Source: Thermoproteus uzoniensis 768-20 (lineage in GTDB: Archaea > Thermoproteota > Thermoprotei > Thermoproteales > Thermoproteaceae). From it: 64,000 nt of DNA. The notes under the pieces are model-generated. The model was not told the origin of the DNA and ran no database searches. It saw only the letters and a list, made by a program, of their open reading frames with translations. Made by a program: the position numbers and the translations under genes. This document shows, one piece after another, positions 36,445 through 44,676 of this stretch; position 1 is the stretch's first letter; each line of letters starts with the position of its first letter. Where the stretch lies: positions 1 through 64,000 of the forward strand of contig NC_015315.1 in assembly GCF_000193375.1 (NCBI RefSeq), in the 5' to 3' direction.

Positions 36445-37041
36445 CTAGTACCTATACACGAGCACTCCTTTTCCCTTTGCGTATTTCTCTACGTCGTCTC
36501 CTATCCTCACGCCGGCGAGGATAGCCACTGCCGGCTTGCCGTAGGCCCCCCGGGCGGCCTCCGCCTTCCTAGCCACGGCGTCTACATCCCTCCTCCTCGG
36601 CCTTGTCTTAACCTCCACCACGTAGACAGACTTATCCGTCTCCACAAGAAGATCGACGTCTAGGCCGTCCACGCGGGCGTTCCGCCTCCTCGCCAACACG
36701 ACCTCCCCTCTGGCCTTAACCTCCTCTCTAAGATCTTCCCACACGTAGCGGGAGAGAGTTGCCTCAGTTAGTGAGCCCACACTATCCTCAAGATTAGATA
36801 CGCGTTTTTCTAAACTAGCTGTATGTGTCTCTAATGCAGATACCCTCGTCTTCAAGTCGGCGACTTGAGTTTTCAACTCTCCAAGTTCTGCAGTGACTTG
36901 TGTAAATCCGGCCTTGGTGTAGTCTGCCAGCGCCTTTAAAGCCTCGGCGACTGCCTTCATCTCCTCGCTACGGGCCTCCGCGAGGGCCTTCCTAACGGCT
37001 CTCTCCACAACCTCCTCAAGCGTCTTGAGATCGATAGACAC
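36445..37041 (-). CDS. Coiled-coil protein with PD-(D/E)XK nuclease-like domain (DUF3782-like)
   Basis: 198 residues. Residues about 5-90 form a long coiled coil with heptad-like repeats (ADLKTRVSALETHTASLEKR). The C-terminal half has the PD-(D/E)XK core: GLDVDLLVETDKSVYVVEVKT with D, E-x-K in order, then helices and VAILAGVRIGDD. This architecture is frequent in crenarchaea and cyanobacteria; its role is unknown. GTG start at 37041 about 24 bases after a palindromic TTTTAAAA box (37061-37068), so leaderless. Confidence 0.82.
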   Translation of the reverse strand: MSIDLKTLEEVVERAVRKALAEARSEEMKAVAEALKALADYTKAGFTQVTAELGELKTQVADLKTRVSALETHTASLEKRVSNLEDSVGSLTEATLSRYVWEDLREEVKARGEVVLARRRNARVDGLDVDLLVETDKSVYVVEVKTRPRRRDVDAVARKAEAARGAYGKPAVAILAGVRIGDDVEKYAKGKGVLVYRY

Positions 37042-37365
37042 GTGTACAGGCGGGTGTGGATTTTAAAATTACAGCCGCTGGGAGGCCACTTCTGCTTAAC
37101 TTACGCGGAGGTGCGAGGGGCGCCGGGAGCCGGTGCCCCGCTCCTTTGCGGGAGTAGGAGGCCGCTATGTGGAGCACGTTCATGCGGCGGCCGCGTGTTA
37201 TCTCTTTAGACCTATTCGGCGTAGCGTTCCAAGTCTCTAGCCGAACTTGGCCTGCCTTACGGCTCGGTGGTCCAACTCGTGCAGACGGGATATCCGTCAG
37301 ACTCTACACCGCGGCGGGCAGAGGAGGGTGGATTTACTCTTATATAGCGCGGCAGTGCGTTGGAT

Positions 37366-37755
37366 ATGAGTCTTGAGGTGGCAGAGGAATATTTAAAGAG
37401 GGCCGAGGAGTACCTAAAGGCGGCCCGCACGCTGCTCGGCGAAGGTCTGTACAACGCCGCGGCTGTAAGCGCCGAGATCGCCGCCCAGCTGTCGGTCAAG
37501 GCTTTATTGATCAAGCTTGGGGTAGAGCCCCCTAGAACTCACGCCGTAAGGACGCTTCTCGGCGTAGTCGCTAAATATCTAGGCGGCGAGGCGGCAGACT
37601 TCGCGGCTCAATACCGGCGGGAGCTAATAATACTTGAAGACGCCCGGAGCCTTGGGCAGTACGGCGTGCCGGGCGTCGACCGAGAAAGGGCCGAGATAGC
37701 AGTGAAGACCGCCGAGGCGGTTGTGGACCTCGTAAAGAGGCTATGGAGCCGTTGA
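37366..37755 (+). CDS. HEPN-domain protein of a second HEPN-MNT pair
   Basis: 129-residue helical protein. EEYLKRAEEYLKAARTLLGE starts the first helices; PRTHAVRTLLGVV and LEDARSLGQYG correspond to the same places in the HEPN protein at 599. ATG at 37366 is preferred over a TTG two codons earlier. A TTATATAG box lies about 25-30 bases upstream. It overlaps the MNT gene by 13 bases. A toxin-like role in a HEPN-MNT module is inferred. Confidence 0.83.
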   Translation: MSLEVAEEYLKRAEEYLKAARTLLGEGLYNAAAVSAEIAAQLSVKALLIKLGVEPPRTHAVRTLLGVVAKYLGGEAADFAAQYRRELIILEDARSLGQYGVPGVDRERAEIAVKTAEAVVDLVKRLWSR

Positions 37756-38066
37756 GGCGGATCGAGGCCCTAAGGCGGTGGAGAGAAATCGCAGAGGCGA
37801 TACTGCCGACGCTTAGGAAGTACGGCGTCGAGTGCTACGTCTTCGGCTCGGCCGTGGCTGGGAGAGTCACGGGCTCCAGCGATTTAGACATTCTTCTATT
37901 CGTAGAGGAGGGGGATCCCCTAGACGTTAAGGCCGAGGTTCTGGCGGAGGCCGAGGCAGTCCTCGGAGAGCTGGCCTACCTCCTCGACATAAAGGTGGCC
38001 TACGTCAAGGACAGAGAAAAGCCGCCCTACATCTGGTTCCTAAGAGACGCCGTCAGGCTCTGCTGA
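37743..38066 (+). CDS. Minimal nucleotidyltransferase (MNT)
   Basis: 107 residues. CYVFGSAVAGRVTGSSDLDI carries the GS (35-36) and the two metal aspartates (47 and 49). The C-terminal GELAYLLDIKVAYVKDREKP is repeated almost exactly in a remnant at 32565-32668. It partners the HEPN gene just upstream, with a 13-base overlap, in the classic order. Confidence 0.85.
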   Translation: MEPLRRIEALRRWREIAEAILPTLRKYGVECYVFGSAVAGRVTGSSDLDILLFVEEGDPLDVKAEVLAEAEAVLGELAYLLDIKVAYVKDREKPPYIWFLRDAVRLC

Positions 38067-38184
38067 AGCAGACCGCGGCCTCCGACGAGCACGGCACCAA
38101 GCCGCGGCTAAAGCCGCCGCTTGGCTTATGGGCTTGTGCGGAGCTGTTTTCCGCCTCTCCGCCGCCTCAGTCCGCTGACCCGGC

Positions 38185-38682
38185 CTAGGCGCTCTGCCCC
38201 CGCGGCGGTTTGCCCTCCACTGCCTCAGCCGCGGCCTCCACTATCTTCTCTACGTACTCCACCTCGTCCCTAACCTGCGCCACCGTGAGCCTAGCCTCGT
38301 GGAAACCCTCCACGTGGAGAAACCACGCGCTTTTCCACCAAAGCTTAAACTCCCTCCCCCTCTTCTCCGCGATCTTGTCTACGGCAGAGAAGAGGAGGGT
38401 AGCCGTCCACCTGCCCATCTCCCCAGCCTTCTCCGCCTCGTCAAGTCCCAGGGCGACGGCCAGCGCCTTCACCGCCTCTTCGGCCGCCTTGTACAGCTTC
38501 TCGCTGGCCTGCACCGGATCCTTATCGACTAGCCCCCTCCCCTCCTCCAGATATTTAACAGCAAGCTCAAAATGCGCAGAAGCGCGCCTAGGGGGATCCA
38601 GCTCCAGCGCCCTAGACAGCAGATCCACTAAATCTACCCCCCGCCTCTCCGCCTCCTTAAGCAGATCGACGGGAGCCCCCAC
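38185..38682 (-). CDS. PaREP1-family protein
   Basis: About 165 residues with the true PaREP1 pattern: LVDLLSRALELDPPRRASAH, then LEEGRGLVDKDPVQASEKLY, then AAEEAVKALAVALGL and FLHVEGFHEARLTV. The family is a multicopy helical, HEPN-like group of unknown function in Pyrobaculum and relatives. Its start is uncertain. A GTTTTAAAAC box (38700-38709) lies so close that the GTG at 38682 is better placed than the earlier ATG (38688) or GTG (38694). Confidence 0.8.
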   Translation of the reverse strand: MGAPVDLLKEAERRGVDLVDLLSRALELDPPRRASAHFELAVKYLEEGRGLVDKDPVQASEKLYKAAEEAVKALAVALGLDEAEKAGEMGRWTATLLFSAVDKIAEKRGREFKLWWKSAWFLHVEGFHEARLTVAQVRDEVEYVEKIVEAAAEAVEGKPPRGQSA

Positions 38683-38844
38683 GTTCATAATCACGCCACA
38701 GTTTTAAAACTTGGCTACTCCAAGCGGGTAGCGACGCTCGGCACTGCGCCGAACAAAATACTGCCACCGCCGCGGGCGCCGCCGTCCCCGACCGCCAGAG
38801 GCGCCGCCTAGGTGATCTACAAGCCCGTCAAAATCGGCGAACCT

Positions 38845-39225
38845 CATGAGCAGGCCGCCGCAAAGGCTGTCATAGCAGATATAGACCCAACGGCTAGGAA
38901 GAGGTGGCCGCCCCTCACGGCGGTTGCGTAGAGAATCAGGTCTACAACGTCGCGATGCCCCTTCGCCTGGGCTCTAACGCTTTGAGAAAGACGTGGCGGT
39001 CTGCGTAGGCCCTCCGGAGGCCCAGCTCGATGCTCCTAAGCCCCCATATCTACTCTCTTAATATCGAAATTGGTCTTTGCGATCTTCCACAAAGCCTACA
39101 GTCCGAGCAATAGAGCTTCACCTCGCCTCTTCTCGACAGCGGATTAAGCCTTTTCAGCGCCGGCGCCGCCCCTCCATCTCGACCCCAATATGGGCAAGAT
39201 AAACGGGGTGTCGAGAAGTACCCTC
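38845..39225 (-). pseudogene. Decayed VapC-type PIN toxin gene
   Basis: Reading leftwards across frames gives VLLDTPFILPILG (PIN start with the first aspartate), GAAPALKRL, EVKLYCSD, WKIAKTNFDIKR, GLRSIELGLRRAYADRHVFL, and AQAKGHRDVVDLILYATAVR followed by GGHLF (PIN C-terminal acidic region). These are in PIN-domain order but need several frame changes and pass stops. It follows directly, same strand, on an AbrB-type antitoxin gene whose own end has run into it. Confidence 0.7.
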
Positions 39226-39439
39226 TCCACCCCTGCTTCTCCTCGCCCTCCCTCTCGAACTCGTCCACGGTAGTCTTGGCGAACTTAGACCCCTCGAGGG
39301 CCAGCCTAAGCGGGCTGGAGATCGGCACGGCCACCAGCGTGCCTCCCTCCACCCGGAGCTCCAGCAGAGACCCCTCCCCAATGCCCAGCGCGTCAGCTAT
39401 CTCTTTAGGAATATACACAGTGTTTTTCTTAGACACCAT
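39050..39439 (-). CDS. AbrB/VapB-type antitoxin with abnormal C-terminus
   Basis: 129-residue frame. Residues 1-40 are an AbrB-type swapped-hairpin DNA-binding domain (KKNTVYIPKEIADALGIGEG, then LLELRVEGGTLVAVPI). Residues 41-69 form the expected toxin-binding helix ending EFEREGEEKQ. From residue 70 on the sequence is an out-of-frame reading of the decayed VapC gene, so the normal stop has probably been lost. ATG at 39439 has a TTTTATAATT box about 30 bases upstream. An orphan antitoxin without a working toxin. Confidence 0.7.
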   Translation of the reverse strand: MVSKKNTVYIPKEIADALGIGEGSLLELRVEGGTLVAVPISSPLRLALEGSKFAKTTVDEFEREGEEKQGWRGYFSTPRLSCPYWGRDGGAAPALKRLNPLSRRGEVKLYCSDCRLCGRSQRPISILRE

Positions 39440-39672
39440 TACAACTCTCGTACATATCAGAATAACCCAATTATAAAATTCCCAGACGTCGAAGCCGGCG
39501 GCATTTTATTCTGCAGATATCCGCAATTCCCAACGACCGCAGTACGGCGCATCGGCACGGATCCATTAGAAATTCAGACATCTGCACGTCGCCGTTCTTG
39601 CTGGGGGTTATGCTACTCTAGGCCTCCTCTTTTCTCCGCTAAGCACCTAGCGCCTCCGCCGATGGGCCTATA

Positions 39673-40425
39673 CTAGATCCTCAGCCACATGTTGTCCTCG
39701 GCGACTATCACGTCCTTCCTGCCTGTCCTCTCGACGTCTTTGTGCACCGTAGGGTTGAACCCCTCGTCTATGTGGGTGAGGACCAGCAGGCGCGCCCCGA
39801 CGGCGTCGGCCTCCGCTATAGCTTGTAGAGTCGTGGTGTGGCCGTACTTGGAGCAGACGCCGGCGTTCTGCTCGTTGCACGTGGCCTCGTGGACCAACAC
39901 GTCGACTCCGCGGCTCAGCCGCCTCACGGGCTCGCAGTTGGGCGAGGTGTCGCCGGTGAACACCAACGACGCGCCGCTCTCTACCCTATAGGCGTAGGCC
40001 TCCTCGGCGGTGTGGTGGCACGCCTGGGCCGCCTCGACCCTTAGGCCGGAGAGCTCCAGGAGAGGGCCCGGCGCGGCTGGCCTTATCTCGAGCTGGTAGT
40101 TTATGTTCTTGAGCAGATGGGGCGAGGCGGCCTCTATGGTCCTCGCCACTATCTTCGGCGCCACGACGACGAGCCTCTTCCTTCTGCCCTCTATATGTGC
40201 CTGGAAGAGGGCCTCCGGGAGGCCGAGGAAGTGGTCCATGTGGCTGTGCGTCACAAAGACGTAGTCTATCTCGGTGAGCAGCCCTCTATCCGATAGGCGG
40301 TAGTGGCAGCCGACGCCGCAGTCGACGACTACCAAGCCTCCGTCCGTCTCGAGGAGGTTCGCCGCCCTCCACCTCTTGGAGCCGGGGCTCCCCCCGGCGC
40401 CCGACCCGATTATGTGTAGGTACAT
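39673..40425 (-). CDS. Metallo-beta-lactamase-fold hydrolase (RNase Z-like)
   Basis: 250 residues. The N-terminus HIIGSGAGGSPGSKRWRAAN and the zinc motif VFVTHSHMDHFLGLPEAL, then FTGDTSP and VLVHEATC, then VLTHIDEGF, resemble the RNase Z/arylsulfatase/PhnP branch. It has no RNase Z exosite arm, so a small-molecule phosphodiesterase (PhnP-like) is as likely as a tRNA nuclease. ATG at 40425 lies one base after the ABC ATPase stop, making it the last gene of the sugar transporter operon. Confidence 0.8.
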   Translation of the reverse strand: MYLHIIGSGAGGSPGSKRWRAANLLETDGGLVVVDCGVGCHYRLSDRGLLTEIDYVFVTHSHMDHFLGLPEALFQAHIEGRRKRLVVVAPKIVARTIEAASPHLLKNINYQLEIRPAAPGPLLELSGLRVEAAQACHHTAEEAYAYRVESGASLVFTGDTSPNCEPVRRLSRGVDVLVHEATCNEQNAGVCSKYGHTTTLQAIAEADAVGARLLVLTHIDEGFNPTVHKDVERTGRKDVIVAEDNMWLRI

Positions 40426-40426
40426 G

Positions 40427-41383
40427 TCACCCGAACCGAATTATCTTTTTGACGTCTACGCGGAACGGCACGACGTCCCCCTCCTCGAAGGCCGCGGCCG
40501 GCGGCGCTCTGGCCTTGATCCTCACGCCGTTGAAGTCCAGCTCGTACAGCTTGTAGGGGCCTAGGTACTCCACCCTCAACACCTTCGCCTTGTGGTCGCC
40601 CTCGCCGAGCGCCACGTCCTCCGGCCTGAAGCCGACGGAGAACTCGCCGTCGAGCCCCAAGAGCTTGGCGGGGACGAGATTGCTGAGGCCTAGGAACTGG
40701 AACACGAAGAGGCTCTTGGGCCTTGCGTAGAGCTCGTCCGGCGGGCCGACCTGCTCTATCCTGCCGTTGTTTATGACCACCAGCAGGTCGCCTAGGGCCA
40801 TGGCCTCCTCCTGGTCGTGGGTAACGTGGAGGACCGTCGCGCCGAGCCTCCTCTGGAGCTCCTTGAGGAAGCCGCGGACCTCCAGCCTCAGCCTGGCGTC
40901 GAGGTTGCTGAGGGGCTCGTCCAACAACAGCACCTTGGGCTCCTTCACTAGGGCTCTAGCTATGGCGACTCTCTGTTGTTGTCCTCCCGACAGCTGGTTG
41001 GGGTATTTGTGGAGCTGGTCGGCTATGTTGAGGACTGCCGCTATCTCCTCGACCCTCCTCTTTATCTCGGATTTGGGGAGCTTCTTGTTCTTGAGGGGCA
41101 TGGCTATGTTGTCGAAGACTGTGAGGTGGGGGTATAGGGCGTAGCTCTGGAACACTATCCCTACGTCCCTCTCCCACACCGGCAGATTCGTGATGTCCCT
41201 CCCGTCGAGGATAACCGAGCCTCTGTCCGGCCTCTCGAGCCCGGCAATTATGCGGAGGAGGGTCGTCTTGCCGGAGCCGGAGGGCCCTAGGACCACGACG
41301 TAGTGTCTGTCGGGTATCTCCAACGACTCGACGCGCAGGGTGAAGCCCTTGTAGGTCTTGACTACGTCCTTGAGGAGGAGCAT
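40427..41383 (-). CDS. ABC transporter ATP-binding protein (sugar type)
   Basis: About 318 residues. Walker A GPSGSGKTT, Q-loop FQSYALYPHLTVFDN, signature LSGGQQQRVAIARAL, Walker B VLLLDEPLSNLDA, H-loop VLHVTHDQEEAM, then a C-terminal TOBE-like domain with VGFRPEDVAL, as in the MalK/UgpC group. ATG at 41383 gives MLLLKDVVKTYKG; it lies one base after the permease stop (TGACATG), so an upstream in-frame start is rejected. Confidence 0.92.
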   Translation of the reverse strand: MLLLKDVVKTYKGFTLRVESLEIPDRHYVVVLGPSGSGKTTLLRIIAGLERPDRGSVILDGRDITNLPVWERDVGIVFQSYALYPHLTVFDNIAMPLKNKKLPKSEIKRRVEEIAAVLNIADQLHKYPNQLSGGQQQRVAIARALVKEPKVLLLDEPLSNLDARLRLEVRGFLKELQRRLGATVLHVTHDQEEAMALGDLLVVINNGRIEQVGPPDELYARPKSLFVFQFLGLSNLVPAKLLGLDGEFSVGFRPEDVALGEGDHKAKVLRVEYLGPYKLYELDFNGVRIKARAPPAAAFEEGDVVPFRVDVKKIIRFG

Positions 41384-41384
41384 G

Positions 41385-43076
41385 TCACCCGGCGCCCCAG
41401 ATCTTTTCAAGATTGCGCCTGACCGCGACTAGGTACACCAACGGCGGTATGGCGCTCAGAATGCCCGCGGCGGCCACCCCGCCGTAGCTCATGGCTATGG
41501 GGCTCATGAGCTCTCCTATATATATCGAGAAGGTCTGGGCTCCGCTGAAGCTCAACGGCTTGGCCAAATTGTAGGGCGTCGACGTGAAGGCGAGCGGGAA
41601 GATGAGCGCCCCCCACGAGAATAGGAACGCGTAGAGGCCGGCGACGCTCATGCCGCTTCTGCTGAGGGGCAGAATCGCCTTCGCGAAGGCCTTTATTCTG
41701 TTCATCCCGTCGGCGAGCGCCGCCTCCTCTATCCTTCTGTCGAAGCCGGAGTAGTAGTTGTAGAGTATCCAGATGCTGTAGGGGAGGGTCATTATGGGGT
41801 ACGTCAACACTAGGGCCCAGAGGGTGTTTAATATTTTCAATTCCCTAAGTATTAAGAAGAGCGGCACTATGTACACGAGGGTGGGGGTGGACATGAGGTA
41901 CAGGATATACGCCACGAGCTTCCCCCCGCCGAGTCCGTGGACCCTCATCTGGTAGGCCGTCATGGCCGCGAGGAGGACCGTGACGACGGAGTTTATCGCG
42001 GATATGTATATGCTCATCAAGAAGAAGGGCAAGCCTCCGCCCAAGGCCTGGAGGTAGTTGGACGCGTCGAGCCGGGAGGGCAATATGCTGGGCGGGATCT
42101 GTATTATCTCGCCCGGAGGCTTCACCGACATTAGGAGGAGCCACCCGAGAGGCAGAGCGACGAAGGCGAGATCCAGCGCCAGCACGGCGTAGTGCAACGC
42201 CTTGGGCAACTCCCTCCTGGGGATCCAGGCAGGGGCGGGCAATCTGACGAAGGTCCTCGCCGATAGGGCCTTCATGTACGCCAGCGACAGCCCAGTCCCT
42301 ATCGCCGTCATCACAACTATCAACATGGCGGAGTACCCGAACTCCCCTGCGGAGAAGGCCTCGTAGCTGTAGTAGGCCAGGTTGTCGAGTATGCGGGGCC
42401 CGGCCTGGGCCGTCCCGATATATATGGGATCGAAGGTGAAGAAGCCCGTAAGCGCCGTGAGTATGAAGGCTGTCAAGATCTGGGGCGATACGAGGGGCAG
42501 ATCCACCGCCAGGAACTTCCTGGGCCCCGCCAGGCCGTCGGCCAACGCCGCCTCCTCGACCGCCTTGGGTATTGCCCTGAGGCCCGAGTATATCACCAAC
42601 ACCGCGGTGGGGAGGGAGCGCCAGACGTCGACAAGCACCACGGTCCACACCGACATTATGGGGTTTGTCTTGATCAAGCCGGCCTTCATTAGGTAGTAGC
42701 CGAGCCCGTATAGGGGGTTGAGCATCAGGTACCACGCCATTGCGGCCGTGACGGGCGGTATGAAGGCGGGCACCATAAGGGGCAAAAGCCACTTTCCGCC
42801 CAGCCGCCTTACGGCTAGGGCTATGGGTATCGCCAGCGCTATAGATATGACGGGCGTGGCTACTGAGTAGAGGATCGTGTTCCAGACCACCAGAGGCCCG
42901 TAGGGGTCTTTCTGGAACAGCCAGAGGTAGTTCCCGAGGCCTACCCACTTGAACGTGCCTTCGTAGGTCCTCTCGTAGAGGCTCAAGACGGCGTTGTCGG
43001 CTATGGGGTATATGGTCAGGGCGAAAAGGTAGATGAGTGCGGGGAGGGCCAAAAAAAGGATTTGTTTATCCCTCAT
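41385..43076 (-). CDS. ABC transporter permease, two permease domains fused
   Basis: 563 residues with two MalF/MalG-like permease halves in one chain, about 12 membrane segments. Each half carries an EAA loop for the ATPase: EEAALADGLAGPRKFLAVDL near residue 175 and EEAALADGMNRIKAFAKAIL near 460. Fused permeases are better known from ferric-iron and thiamine importers (FbpB/ThiP) than from sugar importers, which normally use two genes. The ATG overlaps the substrate-binding protein stop by one base (TAATG). Confidence 0.9.
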   Translation of the reverse strand: MRDKQILFLALPALIYLFALTIYPIADNAVLSLYERTYEGTFKWVGLGNYLWLFQKDPYGPLVVWNTILYSVATPVISIALAIPIALAVRRLGGKWLLPLMVPAFIPPVTAAMAWYLMLNPLYGLGYYLMKAGLIKTNPIMSVWTVVLVDVWRSLPTAVLVIYSGLRAIPKAVEEAALADGLAGPRKFLAVDLPLVSPQILTAFILTALTGFFTFDPIYIGTAQAGPRILDNLAYYSYEAFSAGEFGYSAMLIVVMTAIGTGLSLAYMKALSARTFVRLPAPAWIPRRELPKALHYAVLALDLAFVALPLGWLLLMSVKPPGEIIQIPPSILPSRLDASNYLQALGGGLPFFLMSIYISAINSVVTVLLAAMTAYQMRVHGLGGGKLVAYILYLMSTPTLVYIVPLFLILRELKILNTLWALVLTYPIMTLPYSIWILYNYYSGFDRRIEEAALADGMNRIKAFAKAILPLSRSGMSVAGLYAFLFSWGALIFPLAFTSTPYNLAKPLSFSGAQTFSIYIGELMSPIAMSYGGVAAAGILSAIPPLVYLVAVRRNLEKIWGAG

Positions 43077-44587
43077 TACGATATCTTCATTATGCTGAGC
43101 CAGGTCTTGTAGATATTCATCTGGGTGGTCTCGGCGTCTTGTTGCCCTCTCAGGTAGTTGGCCACTTGGTTTATGAAGTAAGGCCTCATGTCTGTGAAGA
43201 AGTTGGTCACCCGGTTGACCAGCGTGAGCCTCTGTAGATCGGTCACGTTGGCGCCCGCCTTGAGCAGAGGCACGAAGGGCTGTAGCCAGCTCATGGAGGG
43301 CACCTGCGCGGCGGCCTCTATGCCGCTTATGGTCGCCGGCACGAAGCCCACCTTCTCGGCGCCTAGCTTGTACATCTGCGGCGAGATTAAGAACGCTATG
43401 AACTCGGCGGCCAGTTGCGGATCGCGGGCGTACGGGTTAATCCCTATGAAGGTGGGCGCCAGGCCGGTGCCGTACGGGTTCCTCCCGCCGGGGAGCGGCG
43501 ATATGGCTATGTCGCCCGCCACCTTAGAGACCGATGCGTTGTTGTATATCGGTATGAAGCTGGTCCAGGCGGCCACCATGGCGTAGTCGCCGGTGAGGAA
43601 GAGGTCCCTCAGCTGGTCGTACTCCATGGCCTGCACGTCGATAGGCGGCTGGAACTGCACGAGCTTCTTGTATGTCCTCAACGCCTGGATGAAGGACGGG
43701 CAGCCCACGGTTATATTCACGGCGCCGCTGGGCGTGTATCTGAAGTAGGCCCAATAGCCCTGAGTCGGCACGGCTCCCTTGGCGACGTCCGCAGGTATGC
43801 CCACGCAGGAGTCGTTGAGGGCGTAGGTGTAGAAGATTGTTATGAAGCCGTTGAATATGGCCTGCTGAAGGCCGTCGGGGAATAGCAAGGCGTATTTGGC
43901 CACGTGTTTAGACTGGAGGAACTGGGCCGCGTCTATCAACTGGTCCCAGGAGGACCACGTCAGGGGGTTGAGGTCGAAGCCGTATTCCTGCTTGAACTCC
44001 GCCTGCAACGTGGCGTTGTTGAATATAGATTTCCTGTAAACCAAGACGTAGCCGAAGACCATCTGGAAAGGCACGCCGAAGATCTTAGTTATGGTTCCGT
44101 TCTTGGACAACACAATCACCGAGACCATGGCGCTCATGGGTATGTCGGATCTGTTGAAGAGGCCGCTGTTGAAGTACGGCCTGAGGTCCATGAGGTAGGG
44201 CGCCAACGTGGAGGCTTGCGACGGGTAGAATATTATCAACGCGGGGTCCGGGTTCTTGTTCTGGAGCGCCGTGAGGGCCGTCTGGACCATCTGGCCGAAG
44301 GGGACGGGCTCTATAGTTATCTGGACGCCGGGATGGGCCTTCATGAACTCGGCCGCGGCGAGCTTTATGTAGGGCATGAGGGTCGGATCGCCTGTGGGCA
44401 CCAATATGGTGAGGGAGCCCGAGAGGCCGGTGGTGGCTTGTGATGTGGACGACGGGGATGTCTGGGGCGCGGACGCCGACGGCGCGGACGGGGCTTGTTG
44501 CTGTTGCTGGGAGAGCATCACGACGACGGCCGCTACGACGATAACAACAACTACAACCGCTATTACCAGAGTTTTGTTGATCGCCAT
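43076..44587 (-). CDS. ABC transporter substrate-binding protein, membrane-anchored
   Basis: About 503 residues. The start MAINKTLVIAVVVVVIVVAA is a membrane anchor. A Gln/Ser/Pro/Thr linker follows (residues about 27-55), then a two-lobed extracytoplasmic domain of the sugar-binding type (SGSLTILVPTGDPTLMPYIK onward, with DLRPYFNSGLF and GIPADVAKG). Several NxS/NxT sites support glycosylation. ATG at 44587, preceded by GGGGGT, is chosen over a longer frame whose extra 89 residues are a GC shadow. First gene of the operon; substrate is likely an oligosaccharide but could be another solute. Confidence 0.88.
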   Translation of the reverse strand: MAINKTLVIAVVVVVIVVAAVVVMLSQQQQQAPSAPSASAPQTSPSSTSQATTGLSGSLTILVPTGDPTLMPYIKLAAAEFMKAHPGVQITIEPVPFGQMVQTALTALQNKNPDPALIIFYPSQASTLAPYLMDLRPYFNSGLFNRSDIPMSAMVSVIVLSKNGTITKIFGVPFQMVFGYVLVYRKSIFNNATLQAEFKQEYGFDLNPLTWSSWDQLIDAAQFLQSKHVAKYALLFPDGLQQAIFNGFITIFYTYALNDSCVGIPADVAKGAVPTQGYWAYFRYTPSGAVNITVGCPSFIQALRTYKKLVQFQPPIDVQAMEYDQLRDLFLTGDYAMVAAWTSFIPIYNNASVSKVAGDIAISPLPGGRNPYGTGLAPTFIGINPYARDPQLAAEFIAFLISPQMYKLGAEKVGFVPATISGIEAAAQVPSMSWLQPFVPLLKAGANVTDLQRLTLVNRVTNFFTDMRPYFINQVANYLRGQQDAETTQMNIYKTWLSIMKIS

Positions 44588-44676
44588 GTTACCCCCATTG
44601 TTTAGTTTTTTAACAGTTGGGCTAATGATAGCTAAAGCATGTCGGCGAGACGCGCCGACGGAAAGGGGAAAAAAGG

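Noticed and set aside
39487-39660. Possible small RNA between the antitoxin and MBL genes
   Set aside because: No promoter, terminator or stem pattern stood out.
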